Part shown: piece by piece, positions 63,435 to 64,000 of the stretch | Numbering within the stretch: position 1 is the stretch's first letter | Layout: every line of letters begins with the position of its first letter | DNA from: an uncultured bacterium | Lineage (GTDB): Bacteria; Cyanobacteriota; Vampirovibrionia; Gastranaerophilales; Gastranaerophilaceae | Direction of reading: 5' to 3' | DNA length: 64,000 nt | NCBI GenBank assembly: GCA_949298985.1 | Contig: CASFYV010000016.1 | Location: forward strand, 1-64,000 | The notes under the pieces: model-generated | What the model was told of the DNA's origin: nothing | Databases searched by the model: none | The model's input: the letters and a program-made list of their open reading frames with translations, nothing else | Program-made: the position numbers and the translations under genes

Positions 63435-64000
63435 GTGCAAATTTTTCCAATAAATTTTAAAATAAATCAACCAATAAATTATAGAGAAAATATAATGATT
63501 CCAAAAACTAATTTTCAGAGGTTAGATATGATATATAAACCTGATGAGATTTCATTTCGAGCGAACACTTCTAATGGAAATATTTTAAAAAAATTAAAAG
63601 AAATTACTTGTCCATATACAGGTATAAAAATGTTATCAGGCTCGACTGTTACAGCTTTAGAAAAAAGAATTGAGGGTTTTAAATCTACTGAAAGAATACT
63701 AAAAATGCTTTCTAAATACACTGATTATATGCAAATTACAGAGAAAACAATGTATGATATTTTTTCGAAATATGCCAAAGAAAACCCTGATAAAAACTTA
63801 ACAGAATGTCTTCAAGAATTTTATAATGAGAGTTTAGCAAAATTAAAATTAGAAGAATTTGAAGTTTTAGATAATGTCGATGATATATCACAAGAATTAT
63901 CTCCGGAAACAGCTTTACAAGTAAGAGCCAAAACAACTCGTTGTAGAGAAGTTATTTTAGCCAATAATAAAGAAGATACGTTTAAACGTCGCCTATTTTT
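63435..64000 (+). CDS. Start of an orphan protein with N-terminal tag (cut by window edge)
   Basis: An open frame of 188 codons running off the window, beginning at GTG 63435 with AGGAG 11 nt upstream and an extended -10 (TGATACTAT) at 63400-63408. It begins QIFPINFKINQPINYREN and reaches KPDEISFRANTS by residue 50, so the Ile-rich start and the (S)F(K/R)(G/A) end of the tag resemble those of the genes at 672, 1621 and 30737. Then follow KKLKEITCPYTGIKMLSG, a Cys-Pro-Tyr segment that could belong to a metal site, and Lys/Glu-rich helices. Function unknown; the C-terminal part is outside the window. Confidence 0.65.
   Translation, partial: MQIFPINFKINQPINYRENIMIPKTNFQRLDMIYKPDEISFRANTSNGNILKKLKEITCPYTGIKMLSGSTVTALEKRIEGFKSTERILKMLSKYTDYMQITEKTMYDIFSKYAKENPDKNLTECLQEFYNESLAKLKLEEFEVLDNVDDISQELSPETALQVRAKTTRCREVILANNKEDTFKRRLF

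Overview
The window is a 64 kb AT-rich, gene-dense bacterial chromosome segment with no phage, insertion sequence, rRNA or CRISPR array. The organism is most likely a gut-type non-photosynthetic relative of Cyanobacteria (Gastranaerophilales / Vampirovibrionia, 'Melainabacteria'). This is an inference from several things together: very low GC, a Gram-negative type gene set (mDAP-type MurE, long-insert GyrB), flagellar genes, a fermentative/gluconeogenic gene set (glycyl-radical domain, ATP-type PEP carboxykinase), an RpaB-like response regulator, and many orphan proteins with an N-terminal '...FKG' signature. No 16S gene is present to settle it.

Layout. 1-2.5 kb: tail of a truncated gene, a repeat-rich gap and two orphan coiled-coil 'FKG' proteins. 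2.5-6.4 kb: DAHP synthase, UPF0210 protein, an HxlR regulator and a UPF0173 hydrolase. 6.4-11.1 kb: flagellar operon fliF-fliG-fliH-fliI. 11.2-12.3 kb: an overlooked rpmH (L34) and proC. 12.3-21.2 kb (minus strand): TPR glycosyltransferase, lipA, a two-component system, a NagA-like deacetylase, murE and a class B penicillin-binding protein. 21.5-24.1 kb: a small orphan gene, anmK, wecB. 24.2-28.4 kb: gltD-like, pilT, pckA. 28.5-38.7 kb: orphan genes, an EF-hand protein, a GNAT-like FKG protein, a WecA/TagO-type transferase, glyA, clpC, a HExxH protein, and a stand-alone glycyl-radical domain divergent from a Crp/Fnr regulator. 38.8-44.2 kb: tRNA-Arg, glycosyltransferase, PAP2 phosphatase, membrane protein, ftsH, GH108 muramidase. 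44.2-51.8 kb: a likely small RNA, rplI, a MetE-like protein, pyrH-frr-cdsA-rnc, tpiA. 51.8-64 kb: large EF-hand protein, mscL with a zinc ribbon, fusA, ferritin, gyrB, cupin, tRNA-Met, a repeat-dense gap, metG and the start of another FKG protein.

The genes fall into a few themes: envelope building and recycling (murE, PBP2, anmK, nagA-like, wecA, wecB, PAP2, GH108), motility (fliFGHI, pilT), translation (rpmH, rplI, frr, fusA, metG, tRNAs), protein quality control (clpC, ftsH) and central metabolism.

The least explained features are: (1) orphan proteins sharing an N-terminal tag ending in (S/N)FKG; (2) a small-RNA-like transcript unit at 44.2-44.3 kb, antisense to its surroundings; (3) GTAG-footed palindromes resembling REP elements mobilised by RAYT transposases, clustered at 60.8-61.0 kb; (4) a stop-codon-carrying, terminator-like repeat that forms the last codons of fusA; (5) at least four genes whose start codon lies 6-10 nt after a -10 box, suggesting leaderless transcripts; and (6) a candidate operator between the glycyl-radical protein and a Cys-rich Crp/Fnr regulator. 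All are read by eye; none was tested by search.
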